This document shows, in pieces, positions 6,646 to 14,229 of a stretch of 28,514 nt of DNA. The stretch spans positions 1 to 28,514 of the forward strand of contig JANMQK010000223.1 in NCBI GenBank assembly GCA_031370485.1, written 5' to 3'. This stretch comes from JANMQK01 sp031370485 (GTDB lineage: Bacteria; Acidobacteriota; Polarisedimenticolia; Gp22-AA2). A program made the position numbers and the translations under genes. Position 1 is the stretch's first letter; each line of letters starts with the position of its first letter. Under the pieces are notes generated by a model that ran no database searches, was not told the origin of the DNA, and saw nothing but the letters and a program-made list of their open reading frames with translations.

Positions 6646-7848
6646 TCAGTTGACGGGAACGTCCCGGCGCCCCGAGAAGCGCTGGTAGCCCCCGCTGTCG
6701 GCGGAGGGGGCCTGGTTGGAGAATCTGCGGCCGTACAGACGGGCATCCGCGACGGCGAGCAGTGACTCGAGCGAACGGCCGTCCTCGGGGAACGTGGCCG
6801 AACCCATGCTGACCGTCACGCTCACCGGGCGGGCCCTTGCGACAGCGAACTTGTGGTTCTCGATGGCCCGGACGATGCGTGCCTGGACGGCATCTAGCCC
6901 CTCCCGGCCCACCCCCGGGAGCGTGACGATGAACTCGTCGCCGGCGTAGCGGATGCAGGTGTCGCACTCCCGCATCTGGCCCCGGACGGCGCGCGCCACG
7001 CCGCGCAGGATGCGATCGCCCGCCGGGTGCCCGTGGGCTTCGTTGATGGCCCCGAAGCCATCGATGTCGAGCTCGATGATACTGAAGGGGCCATTGCGGC
7101 TCGCGGTGCGCGTGATCTCGCTCTGGAAGCTCGCAAAGAGGAAACGCGCGTTCGGGAGGCGGGTCAGCGGATCGGTCAGGACGTTTTCCCCGGTCCCCGC
7201 TGCGGGGGACGCCGCCTCCCTCGACTCGAGGCAAGCCGCGAGGGTCTCGACCACGCGAGGATCGAACGAGGTCCCGGCCTCCCGGCGGATCAGGGCGATG
7301 GCTTCCTCCCGGGGACGCGCGCCGCCGGAGTCGTTTCCGGACTCCAGCGCGTCAAACCGAATGACCACCGCGAGAATCCTCGCGGCCAGTGGGATCGCTT
7401 CCCCGGCGATGCGACCGGGGGAACCCGTGCCGTCGAATCTTTCGTGGCGGGCGCGGACCACCCGCATCAGGGAGCCCTCTTCCTGGCGGATGCTCTCGAG
7501 GGCCGCCAGCGTTCCCGTGTCATGGAGAAGCGCGGCCACCCTGAGAACCTGCAAGTCCTTCCGGGACAGCTCCAAGAGCCTGCCCATTTCGAGCGCGAGA
7601 ATCCGCGCGCGGGGCCGGCGCCCGGGATTCGTGCCCTCCTTCGCATCGAGCGCGGGAATCAGGGCCTCGACCACCGACAGGGGAAGGTCGTCCAATGGGT
7701 GTTCCGGGCGGCGGGTCGATTCCTGCCTCGCTTGCCTGGACCGAAGGAAAAGGAGAACGCCGGCCACGGCCAGAAAAGGGGGCCCCAGGACGATCAAGGT
7801 CGTCTGGAGCGCCTGTATAGCGGCCATTGTGCGGAAACCATCGGTCAT
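6646..7848 (-). CDS. Membrane-anchored degenerate HD-GYP plus GGDEF domain protein (c-di-GMP signalling)
   Basis: The product is 400 aa with one N-terminal membrane segment (about 11-36). Residues 55-205 follow the HD-GYP pattern (LLHDTG at 107-112, RHERFDGTGSPG at 134-145, IPLAARILAV at 152-161), but key positions differ: the early GHS-type His is Arg (about 77-78), the first His of the HHE motif is Arg134, GYP is GSP, and the later VADVFDAL Asp is lost (VVIRFDAL). This half is probably catalytically dead or altered. The GGDEF half (about 222-380) has TDPLTRLPN, a DIDGFGAIN metal/substrate segment, AGDEF at 302-306 (Ala for the first Gly, a substitution seen in some active cyclases) and an inhibitory RxxD site (Arg293-Asp296) at the correct spacing. 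It likely makes c-di-GMP at the membrane. The ATG at 7848 has a weak Shine-Dalgarno; ATG 7827 is an alternative. It is divergent from the gene at 8023 and lies upstream of the sigma-54 activator in the same direction. Confidence 0.88.
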   Translation of the reverse strand: MTDGFRTMAAIQALQTTLIVLGPPFLAVAGVLLFLRSRQARQESTRRPEHPLDDLPLSVVEALIPALDAKEGTNPGRRPRARILALEMGRLLELSRKDLQVLRVAALLHDTGTLAALESIRQEEGSLMRVVRARHERFDGTGSPGRIAGEAIPLAARILAVVIRFDALESGNDSGGARPREEAIALIRREAGTSFDPRVVETLAACLESREAASPAAGTGENVLTDPLTRLPNARFLFASFQSEITRTASRNGPFSIIELDIDGFGAINEAHGHPAGDRILRGVARAVRGQMRECDTCIRYAGDEFIVTLPGVGREGLDAVQARIVRAIENHKFAVARARPVSVTVSMGSATFPEDGRSLESLLAVADARLYGRRFSNQAPSADSGGYQRFSGRRDVPVN

Positions 7849-7965
7849 GGAATAAAGATCCGGTCAATACGCGACGGAGTCCATGCCCGGTTTTTGGATC
7901 GCGCTGCCAGGATGCCCGCGTCGCTGAATTGACTGGGCGGCGGAACGGTGACGGTGGCGAGCGGG

Positions 7966-7974
7966 TGCTATACT
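7966..7974 (+). promoter_or_regulatory. Extended -10 promoter of the SPFH/phosphatase/TPR gene
   Basis: TGC-TATACT is an extended -10 element. GTGACG at 7949-7954 could be a weak -35 (14-bp spacer), which such promoters do not strictly need. Transcription would start near 7981, which favours ATG 8023 over the GTG at 7948 as the start codon. Confidence 0.5.
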
Positions 7975-8022
7975 GAATTTCCGTCGAGCGCCCTCCCTGA
8001 AGGCTGTTCGAGACACGCGACC

Positions 8023-10992
8023 ATGGCTTCTCGCAGCGATAAAACACGCCATTCAATACCCGGCCCCGGTCCTCGAAAAGGGGCTCCCCAGGGACCCGCG
8101 GGCCGGCGCTACCCTGGACGCGCCGCCTTCGCGGTGGCCGGACTAGGACTTCTGGCGCTGCTCGCCTATGCCTCCGTCTTCCATGTCGGTCCGGAGGGGC
8201 GTACCGTCCGGACCTCGATCGGCGGAGGAGGCGCAGCCCTTCTCTCTCCGGGCTGGCATAGCGCTGTGCCTTTCATCCAGAGACGGGTTCACCTGCCGCC
8301 GGGGCCCATCGAGATCGAGGGAGAGGTGCCGCTCCCCTCGCGCGAGGGGGTCTCCCTGGCGATTCCCTTCCGTGTCACGGCGGAGATTGGCGACGCCCCA
8401 TTGAAGTCTCTGCTGGGGTCCCAGGGACTTGGCGGCGATCCAAGGACGGCCATCCGCCAGGCCGGCAGCGCGGCCGTCATGGAGTGGGCCGCGGGCCGCT
8501 CGAACGAGTCGATTGTCCTGGCGGAGGGGGGGCGGGCCCTCGAAAAGGCCATACGCGACAGGATCGAGAAACTGGGCTTCGATGCCGTAACCGCCCGGCT
8601 TGGCGCGACGCGCGGCCCGGCGGAATTGCTGGCCACGGTCCGCTCGGGAGCGCTGCGGGATCGGGTCGTGAACACGGGGGCGCGCGTGGCGATCTTCGGG
8701 CTCGACGGCGCCGACTGGGAAATCATCGATCCCCTGATGGCGCGCGGCGAGCTTCCGACGCTGGCCCGCCTCAAGGCACGCGGGGCCTGGGGAAACATGA
8801 AGTCCATGAATCCGATGCTCTCGCCGCTGCTCTGGACCACGGTGGCGACCGGGAAACCCCCCGAAGAGCATGGAATCATCGATTTCCTCGTCCAAGACAA
8901 GAAGACCGGCCAGGCGGTCCCCGTCTCGAGCCACTGGCGGAAGGTCAAGGCGCTCTGGAACATCCTGGGAGACGCCGGGCGCAGCTCGGCGTTCATCGCC
9001 TGGTGGGGCACCTGGCCCGCCGAGGTCGTGAACGGCTACATGGTGTCGGATCGAGTCGCCTACAGCCTGTTCGGGTACAAGGCGGCCGAGGAGGATCGCA
9101 TCGGGGCGACTTACCCGCCCGGTTTCTTCAAGGAGATTCGGCCCCGGATCGTCGATGACTCGAGCATCCCGCTGAGCGAGGTGCAGAAATTCGTCCGGGT
9201 GACCCCGGAGGAATTCCACGCGATGCGCGCGCGCCTGAAGGACGACCCCAAGCTGGGATACCGCGAGCCCGTGAATCACCTGACCAAGATCCTGGCGGGG
9301 GCGAAAACCTACCAGGCCATCGGCCTCGAGATCCTGGCGCGCGGCCAGCCCGATGTCTTTTCCCTCTACTACCAGGGAATCGACGAGGCCTGCCACCGTT
9401 TCGGCCAGTTCATGCCCCCCAAGATGGATATGGTCAGCGACGCCGATTACGCCAGGTACCGCGGCGCCGTGGAGGCCTATTACCGGTACCAGGATCACCT
9501 GCTCGGGGAGATGCTCGCCCGGCTCGCCCCCGACACGACCATTCTTGTGCTGTCGGACCACGGATTCCGCAGCGGCGGGGCCCGGCCTCCGAACGAGCCG
9601 TCCGACATCGAGGGCAAACCGGGACTCTGGCACAGGCGTTACGGCATCCTGATCATGGCGGGGCCCACGATCCGTCCGGGACGGCTCGACACGACCGAGC
9701 TGCCCGATGTCGCTCCGACGGTCCTCTACCTTGTCGGGATGCCGATCGCCGAGGACATGCTGGGGCGGATCATGGAGGAGGCGATCGCCCCCGAGTTCCG
9801 CTCCCGGTTCCCGGTCCGCACCGTGTCGTCCTACGAGACGCTCGGCCGCCCGCTCGATCGGGAGAACGACGTCGTGGCTGATAGCGACGTCAACCAGGAG
9901 ATGCTCGAGCAGCTGAAGGCGCTGGGCTATGTCGCCGGCGATGCCCCGGCCGGCGCCGGGGAACAGGGCGGCGACTCGCGGGGCGCGGGGCCCCGGCAGG
10001 GCGGGGAGGAGGGCGCGCGGGCGCTGGTCACGGGCCACATCAACGAAGGCGCGCTCTATCTCAAGAACAAGGACTATCGCCGGGCCGAGAGCGCCGCGGC
10101 CGAGGCCCTGAAAATCGCCCCCGACCTGATCCCGGCGCTCCTGCTCTCGGCCCAGATCCAGGTCGAGCAGAAACACCACGCGCAGGCGATCGAGACGCTC
10201 GAACGGGTGGTCTCGATCGATCCGGTGAGCGAGCGGCAGTCGTACATTCAGCTGGGCAACATGTTTTCGGAGGGCGGCCGCGTCGACGAGGGGATCGACT
10301 TCCTCAGGCGCCAGGCACAGGCGCATCCGAAGATCGCCGAAATCCGCTCGGCCATCGGCTCGATCCTCCTGAGCCGGGGCGATGCCGTGGCGGCCGAAAA
10401 GGAGCTGCTGGAGGCGCTGCGTCTGAATCCGGCCCTCGGGGAACCGCTGACCGGGCTGCACAAGATCTACGGCGAGAGCGACCGCATGCTGACGGTCGAG
10501 CCGATCGTGCGCAAGGGGCTCCAGATCAACGACCAGTCGGTCGTGCACCACAACTGGATGGGGCTGATCTACCAGTGGAAGAAGCAGGTTCCGCAGGCGG
10601 AGCAGGAGTTCCACCGGGCGATGGAAATCGACCCCGACGACGGCGGCACCATGGCGAACCTCGGCGCTCTTTACGGCAGGACAGGGCGCCTGGCGCAGGC
10701 CGTGGAGATCCTGAGCCGCGCGGTGGCCAAGGAGCCGGAGAACCTCGAGGCGTGGGTGAACCTCGGGGCGAGCCAGGGGCGGATGGGGCACGCGCGCGAA
10801 GCGATCACGGCACTCGAGACCGCGCGGCGCAAGGGGATGAAGACCACGACACTCTACAACGCCCTGGCGCTCGCCTATGTTCAGGACAGCCAGAGGGAGA
10901 AGGCCCTCGAGTATCTCAGGGAGTCCCTGGCGATGGACCCAGGACAGAAGGACGCCCGGGATCTGCTGAAGTTCTTGACCCGTCCGTCGTGA
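8023..10992 (+). CDS. Membrane-anchored SPFH-like / alkaline phosphatase superfamily / TPR fusion protein
   Basis: The product is 989 aa. A single membrane segment (about 36-54) is followed by a region resembling the SPFH/Band-7 fold (about 52-205: HVGPEGR..., LLSPGWHSAVPFIQRRV). An alkaline-phosphatase-superfamily domain of the phosphodiesterase/pyrophosphatase type follows (about 222-600), with the metal ligand Asp228 in GLDGAD, a Thr nucleophile in LLWTTVATGK (about 272-273), Asp/His in YQGIDEACH (about 453-457), SDHGF (about 512-516) and a late His in LWHRRYG (about 536). All expected ligand positions look intact. The C-terminus (about 670-980) is a run of TPRs. The enzyme domain should lie outside the cytoplasmic membrane and hydrolyse a phosphomonoester, phosphodiester or phosphoglycan-type substrate; the substrate is not predictable. 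ATG 8023 is chosen over GTG 7948 because of the promoter at 7966-7974. The 3' end overlaps the convergent gene by 77 bp. Confidence 0.85.
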   Translation: MASRSDKTRHSIPGPGPRKGAPQGPAGRRYPGRAAFAVAGLGLLALLAYASVFHVGPEGRTVRTSIGGGGAALLSPGWHSAVPFIQRRVHLPPGPIEIEGEVPLPSREGVSLAIPFRVTAEIGDAPLKSLLGSQGLGGDPRTAIRQAGSAAVMEWAAGRSNESIVLAEGGRALEKAIRDRIEKLGFDAVTARLGATRGPAELLATVRSGALRDRVVNTGARVAIFGLDGADWEIIDPLMARGELPTLARLKARGAWGNMKSMNPMLSPLLWTTVATGKPPEEHGIIDFLVQDKKTGQAVPVSSHWRKVKALWNILGDAGRSSAFIAWWGTWPAEVVNGYMVSDRVAYSLFGYKAAEEDRIGATYPPGFFKEIRPRIVDDSSIPLSEVQKFVRVTPEEFHAMRARLKDDPKLGYREPVNHLTKILAGAKTYQAIGLEILARGQPDVFSLYYQGIDEACHRFGQFMPPKMDMVSDADYARYRGAVEAYYRYQDHLLGEMLARLAPDTTILVLSDHGFRSGGARPPNEPSDIEGKPGLWHRRYGILIMAGPTIRPGRLDTTELPDVAPTVLYLVGMPIAEDMLGRIMEEAIAPEFRSRFPVRTVSSYETLGRPLDRENDVVADSDVNQEMLEQLKALGYVAGDAPAGAGEQGGDSRGAGPRQGGEEGARALVTGHINEGALYLKNKDYRRAESAAAEALKIAPDLIPALLLSAQIQVEQKHHAQAIETLERVVSIDPVSERQSYIQLGNMFSEGGRVDEGIDFLRRQAQAHPKIAEIRSAIGSILLSRGDAVAAEKELLEALRLNPALGEPLTGLHKIYGESDRMLTVEPIVRKGLQINDQSVVHHNWMGLIYQWKKQVPQAEQEFHRAMEIDPDDGGTMANLGALYGRTGRLAQAVEILSRAVAKEPENLEAWVNLGASQGRMGHAREAITALETARRKGMKTTTLYNALALAYVQDSQREKALEYLRESLAMDPGQKDARDLLKFLTRPS

Positions 10993-11665
10993 GGAGGCGG
11001 GGCGGGAGAAGCAACAGGTCGGAGTAGAGCCTCCGGACGCCCTGTTCGGAGGGGCGTGTCGCCGTCCGCAGGGCTGCGTAATGGTCACCGTAGCGGTCGA
11101 GCGCCTCGCGGAATTCGTCCTCGCGCAGACCCGGGTAGCGTCCCGCGCGCGCCTCGCTCACGCTGAAACCCCAGGCAGCCCCTTCGTAGAAATGCCGCTC
11201 GATCTCGGCGCTGACCCCCTGGGGCAGGGGGAGCGACGTGGCGCCCGCCAGGTGCCGGGCATGGAAATACTCGTGATCGAGAAGGAGGAGAACCCAGCCG
11301 GCGCTCCGCCCCTCGCGAAAGGCCGCGGTGTCGTAGAGGACGTCGTTTCTTACTCCCGGTCCCGCGAAGGGCGCGCTCTCGGGGCGGCTCGGGTCGCCGG
11401 CCCCCGGGCGGACGAGGGCCATGTAGATCCCCCGGCCGCCCGAGGGTGGCGCGTCGTCGTAGGCGACGGGGCGCACCTCACCGATGTAGCGTCTGTAGTC
11501 GGGGCGCAACGTCACGAGAATCGACCCGGGCCAGGCGGCGAGCGCGCGGGGTCCCCCCCCGAGAGGTCCGGCCACGGTGCTCGGGCCGACCGTTCCGTAG
11601 AGCGCTGCCGCCACAACAAGACTGACCAGGATCACGGCGCGCCAGCTTTTGACCGGCGACTGCAT
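10916..11665 (-). CDS. Putative exported or membrane-anchored HExxH metallopeptidase-like protein
   Basis: The product is 249 aa. An N-terminal hydrophobic segment (about 9-27) looks like an uncleaved anchor or signal peptide. The centre has LLLLDHEYFHARH, in which H131-E132-Y-F-H135 fits the zincin motif HExxH after a hydrophobic strand. Glu154 or Glu161 downstream (SAEIERHFYEGAAWG) could be the third zinc ligand. I do not recognise the family, so peptidase activity is inferred from the motif alone. The C-terminal tail is low-complexity, and its last 25 codons overlap the convergent phosphatase gene, which raises the chance that this end is unconstrained. The ATG at 11665 has AAGGAG only one base upstream, which is unusually close. 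Confidence 0.62.
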   Translation of the reverse strand: MQSPVKSWRAVILVSLVVAAALYGTVGPSTVAGPLGGGPRALAAWPGSILVTLRPDYRRYIGEVRPVAYDDAPPSGGRGIYMALVRPGAGDPSRPESAPFAGPGVRNDVLYDTAAFREGRSAGWVLLLLDHEYFHARHLAGATSLPLPQGVSAEIERHFYEGAAWGFSVSEARAGRYPGLREDEFREALDRYGDHYAALRTATRPSEQGVRRLYSDLLLLPPRLLTTDGSRTSADPGRPSVLGPSPGTP

Positions 11666-11785
11666 GCTCCTTCATGTACGCCGAGAAGGAGGTTTCCTCA
11701 AGGGGAAATGTGATCGAAAAGTGGGCCGTGACCAATCCACGACAGGGCGATCGCGGGCCGTCCGAACCCCGTGTCTCAAGACGGA

Positions 11786-12331
11786 ATGACCATATGCTAT
11801 ATTGACCGCGTGCCCCGGCGGATAGCGAGAGAGCGCGCCACCTATACCTCGAACGAGCAGATCGCTCGGAGGGTCTATCGCGCCCTCAAGACCCCGAGTG
11901 ACATCGACCGCACCACCGACCCGATCCTCGCCTTCCATTTCAAGGGAAGGGACGACTACATCATCCTGCGCTGCAACAAGGAGCCCGAGGTCAGCATCAA
12001 AGGGAAGGGCCAGACCGCGGGCGAGGTGAAGTTTTTCGCGTACAGCGATTTCAAGGAGTGCCAGGAGAGGGACGTTCTCTTCAGGCTGAAGGATGAGCTG
12101 ACCCTCATCGAGCTTTACAGCCGGGGGGCCATCAACCAGCTCACCTGGGAGTCATGGGAAAAGTTCTGCCGCTGGCTCGACGATCTCGACGAGGACGGTG
12201 TGCAGATCTCTCTCAAGCTTCCCTGCCTGGTCTATTCCGCGGTGAAGAACCAGCCTCCCTCGATGCAGAACTACATCGTCGAGGCGGTGAAGGCGGCCCT
12301 GAAACTCTCGGGAAACAAGGACCCCGATTGA
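11786..12331 (+). CDS. Conserved-looking hypothetical protein, first gene of a four-gene operon
   Basis: The product is up to 181 aa, soluble, with no signal peptide or membrane segment and a balanced charged composition typical of a folded cytoplasmic protein. I do not recognise a family. The core from about residue 18 (TYTSNEQIARRVYRAL...) looks alpha/beta and includes a Trp-rich stretch (LTWESWEKFCRWLDDLDEDG). The start is uncertain. ATG 11786 has only a poor Shine-Dalgarno, and an extended -10 element at 11795-11803 predicts transcription beginning at about 11810, exactly at an in-frame GTG (11810), which would give a leaderless 173-aa protein. The gene overlaps the next one by four bases (TTGA), so the two are translationally coupled. 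Its place before an S55 protein, an exported propeller and a membrane protein suggests a part in the same envelope process, possibly regulatory. Confidence 0.75.
   Translation: MTICYIDRVPRRIARERATYTSNEQIARRVYRALKTPSDIDRTTDPILAFHFKGRDDYIILRCNKEPEVSIKGKGQTAGEVKFFAYSDFKECQERDVLFRLKDELTLIELYSRGAINQLTWESWEKFCRWLDDLDEDGVQISLKLPCLVYSAVKNQPPSMQNYIVEAVKAALKLSGNKDPD
11795..11803 (+). promoter_or_regulatory. Extended -10 promoter of the four-gene S55 operon
   Basis: TGC-TATATT is a good extended -10 element. It lies inside the longest reading frame of the first gene and predicts a transcription start at about 11810, coinciding with an in-frame GTG. A small palindrome, GTCTCAAGAC (11773-11782), sits at the -35 position. 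It contains the same GTCTCA word as the repeats near 1.2 kb, but this may be chance. Confidence 0.4.
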
Positions 12332-14229
12332 ACCGACGCGGCACCCATCCCCGGCCCCGTCAGGCGAAGGGCCGGGACGGCACGGCCCGGGCTGCAGGCG
12401 CCTGCATGGCGCTGGCGTTCCTGGCGATTCTGCTCTGCGCCGCCGTGCCGGCCCCGGCGCCGCTCGCCGACACCGTGGAGTTTTTCCCCGCTTCGGCGAT
12501 TCGCCCGGGGATGGTCGGCACCGCCCGCACGGTGTTCGAAGGGGATACGCTCGAAGAGTTCAAGGTAGAGTTTCTCGGGGTCCTGAAAGGCGCCATCGGG
12601 CCGCAGCAGGACATGATCCTGGCGAGGCTGCACGGAGAGAAGGTCGAGTACACGGGTGTCGTCGCGGGGATGAGCGGGAGCCCGGTCTACATGGACGGCA
12701 AGCTGGTCGGCGCGCTGTCCTACAGGCTGGGCACCTTCGCAAAAGAGGCGATCGCCGGGATCACTCCCATCGCGGACATGTTGAGGCTGGGGGAGAATCT
12801 GCCGCGCGCCGGGACCCGGGCCGCGAATCAGGCCCCCGATCTCCTGGGCCCGTTCCTCGAGCGGCGATCGATGTCCGCCTCCGCCGAGCCGGGCCTGTCT
12901 CCCCGCCGGGCCCCGATTCCTGTCGGGCCCGGTTTCCCCGTTGCGGCCACCTCGGGGCTGCGGCCGATCGGCACGCCTCTTGTCTGCTCGGGCTGCGACT
13001 CCCAGGTGCTCGGGTACTACGCCCCCATCTTCGAGGCCGAGGGACTCGAGCCGGCCACCGGCGGAGGGGCCTCATCCGCGTCCGGCCCGATGCCGCTGCT
13101 CCCGGGGACCGCCATCGGGGGCGCCCTCATCACCGGCGACCTGAGCCTCAACGCCGTCGGGACGCTCACCCACGTCGACGGGAACCGGGTGTTCGCGTTC
13201 GGGCATCCGCTCCTGGGCATCGGGTCGCTCGAGATCCCGATGACCCAGGCTCAGGTGATCCTCACCTTCGCTTCGGCGGCGGGGTCATTCAAGATCGCCA
13301 ACGCGACCGAGCCGATGGGCACGGTAATCGAAGACGGACTGACCGCGATCGTCGGCGAGGTGGGGCGTGTCCCTCCGGTGCTCCCGTTCAAGGTGAGGGT
13401 CAAAGGGTCCGGCGGCGAGCGGGTCTTCAGCTACGGTGTCGTCAAGAACCGCACCTGGAGTCCCGTCATGGTGTCCCTGGCGACGGCCAACAGCCTGGTC
13501 CGATCGACCGAGTTCCAGGCCGGGGCCTCCCTGGCGCTTCATTACCGCATCGAGATCGATGGGTACCCGCCCGTCGAGGTCGAGGATCTCTACGCCGGGA
13601 CCAACCCCGGACAGCCGGTGCACCTGGCCGTGGCGAACGACGCCGGGGGACTGATGAACCTCCTCATCGGGAACCCGTTCGAGGAGCTCCATGTGCGCTC
13701 CGCGGAGGCCGACGTCGAGGTGCTGGAGGATTCGCAGGTCGCGACGATTTCCTCGCTCGGCACCGCGGTGACGGAAGTTCGTCCCGGAGAGCCCTTCACG
13801 GTCACGGCGCTCCTGGCGCCGTTCCGCGGCCAGGAGAAGGAGGTGCGCTTCGAGGTCGCGCTGCCGGAGGACACGCCCCAGGGGGACGTCCAGATCATCG
13901 TTGCAGGTGGGCCGGTGATCGACGGCCTCGATCGGCGCCTGCTCGATCGCCAGGTCGCCCAGGCGGGAAACCTGCGCGATCTGCTCCGGCTCGTGACCCG
14001 CCAGAGAACGAGCCACACGCTCTACCTGCGCGTCACGCGCCGCTCTCCGTCGGCCATTGTGCGCAGCGACATCCTTCCGGAGCTGCCCCTTTCCGTCTTC
14101 AGCGTTTTCAACAACCCGCGGTTGAGCGCCGATACGACCTTGATGTCCGAAGCCACGATTCTCGAGGTTCCGCACGACCTCGACCTGGTGGTCCTCGGCG
14201 GCCGCCGCATCGCCCTAAGGGTCAAATGA
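12328..14229 (+). CDS. Exported SpoIVB-like peptidase S55 domain protein
   Basis: The product is 633 aa. A long basic N-terminus and hydrophobic core (about 24-47, ending PAPLAD) form a signal peptide or anchor. Residues about 50-160 match the S55 (SpoIVB) pattern: PASAIRPGMVGTARTVFEGDTLEEF, LGVLKGAIGPQQDMILARL, then VVAGMSGSPVYMDGKLVGALSY. The nucleophile is probably Ser118 in the SGSP motif. A second conserved block occurs at about 280-315 (VDGNRVFAFGHPLLGIGSLEIPMT). In sporulating Firmicutes SpoIVB is a signalling protease. In non-sporulating phyla such proteins are usually exported and uncharacterised, so the substrate is unknown. I chose TTG 12328 because AAGGA lies six bases upstream and the TTGA overlap couples it to the previous gene; ATG 12406 lacks a Shine-Dalgarno and would shorten the n-region. 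It overlaps the next gene by ATGA. Confidence 0.85.
   Translation: MNRRGTHPRPRQAKGRDGTARAAGACMALAFLAILLCAAVPAPAPLADTVEFFPASAIRPGMVGTARTVFEGDTLEEFKVEFLGVLKGAIGPQQDMILARLHGEKVEYTGVVAGMSGSPVYMDGKLVGALSYRLGTFAKEAIAGITPIADMLRLGENLPRAGTRAANQAPDLLGPFLERRSMSASAEPGLSPRRAPIPVGPGFPVAATSGLRPIGTPLVCSGCDSQVLGYYAPIFEAEGLEPATGGGASSASGPMPLLPGTAIGGALITGDLSLNAVGTLTHVDGNRVFAFGHPLLGIGSLEIPMTQAQVILTFASAAGSFKIANATEPMGTVIEDGLTAIVGEVGRVPPVLPFKVRVKGSGGERVFSYGVVKNRTWSPVMVSLATANSLVRSTEFQAGASLALHYRIEIDGYPPVEVEDLYAGTNPGQPVHLAVANDAGGLMNLLIGNPFEELHVRSAEADVEVLEDSQVATISSLGTAVTEVRPGEPFTVTALLAPFRGQEKEVRFEVALPEDTPQGDVQIIVAGGPVIDGLDRRLLDRQVAQAGNLRDLLRLVTRQRTSHTLYLRVTRRSPSAIVRSDILPELPLSVFSVFNNPRLSADTTLMSEATILEVPHDLDLVVLGGRRIALRVK

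Noticed and set aside
6510..6746. N-terminal extension of the kinase/sigma-54 activator to ATG 6746
   Set aside because: It overlaps the upstream gene and a candidate promoter, and GTG 6509 has a well-placed Shine-Dalgarno directly before the kinase domain.
8143..11088. 981-codon minus-strand frame antisense to the phosphatase gene
   Set aside because: A shadow of G+C-biased codon use in a well-supported gene. Its translation is low-complexity with no recognisable domain.
11773..11782. GTCTCAAGAC palindrome as another binding site of the sigma-54 activator
   Set aside because: It shares only the GTCTCA word, lacks the N11 or N22 spacing, and no -24/-12 promoter is near.
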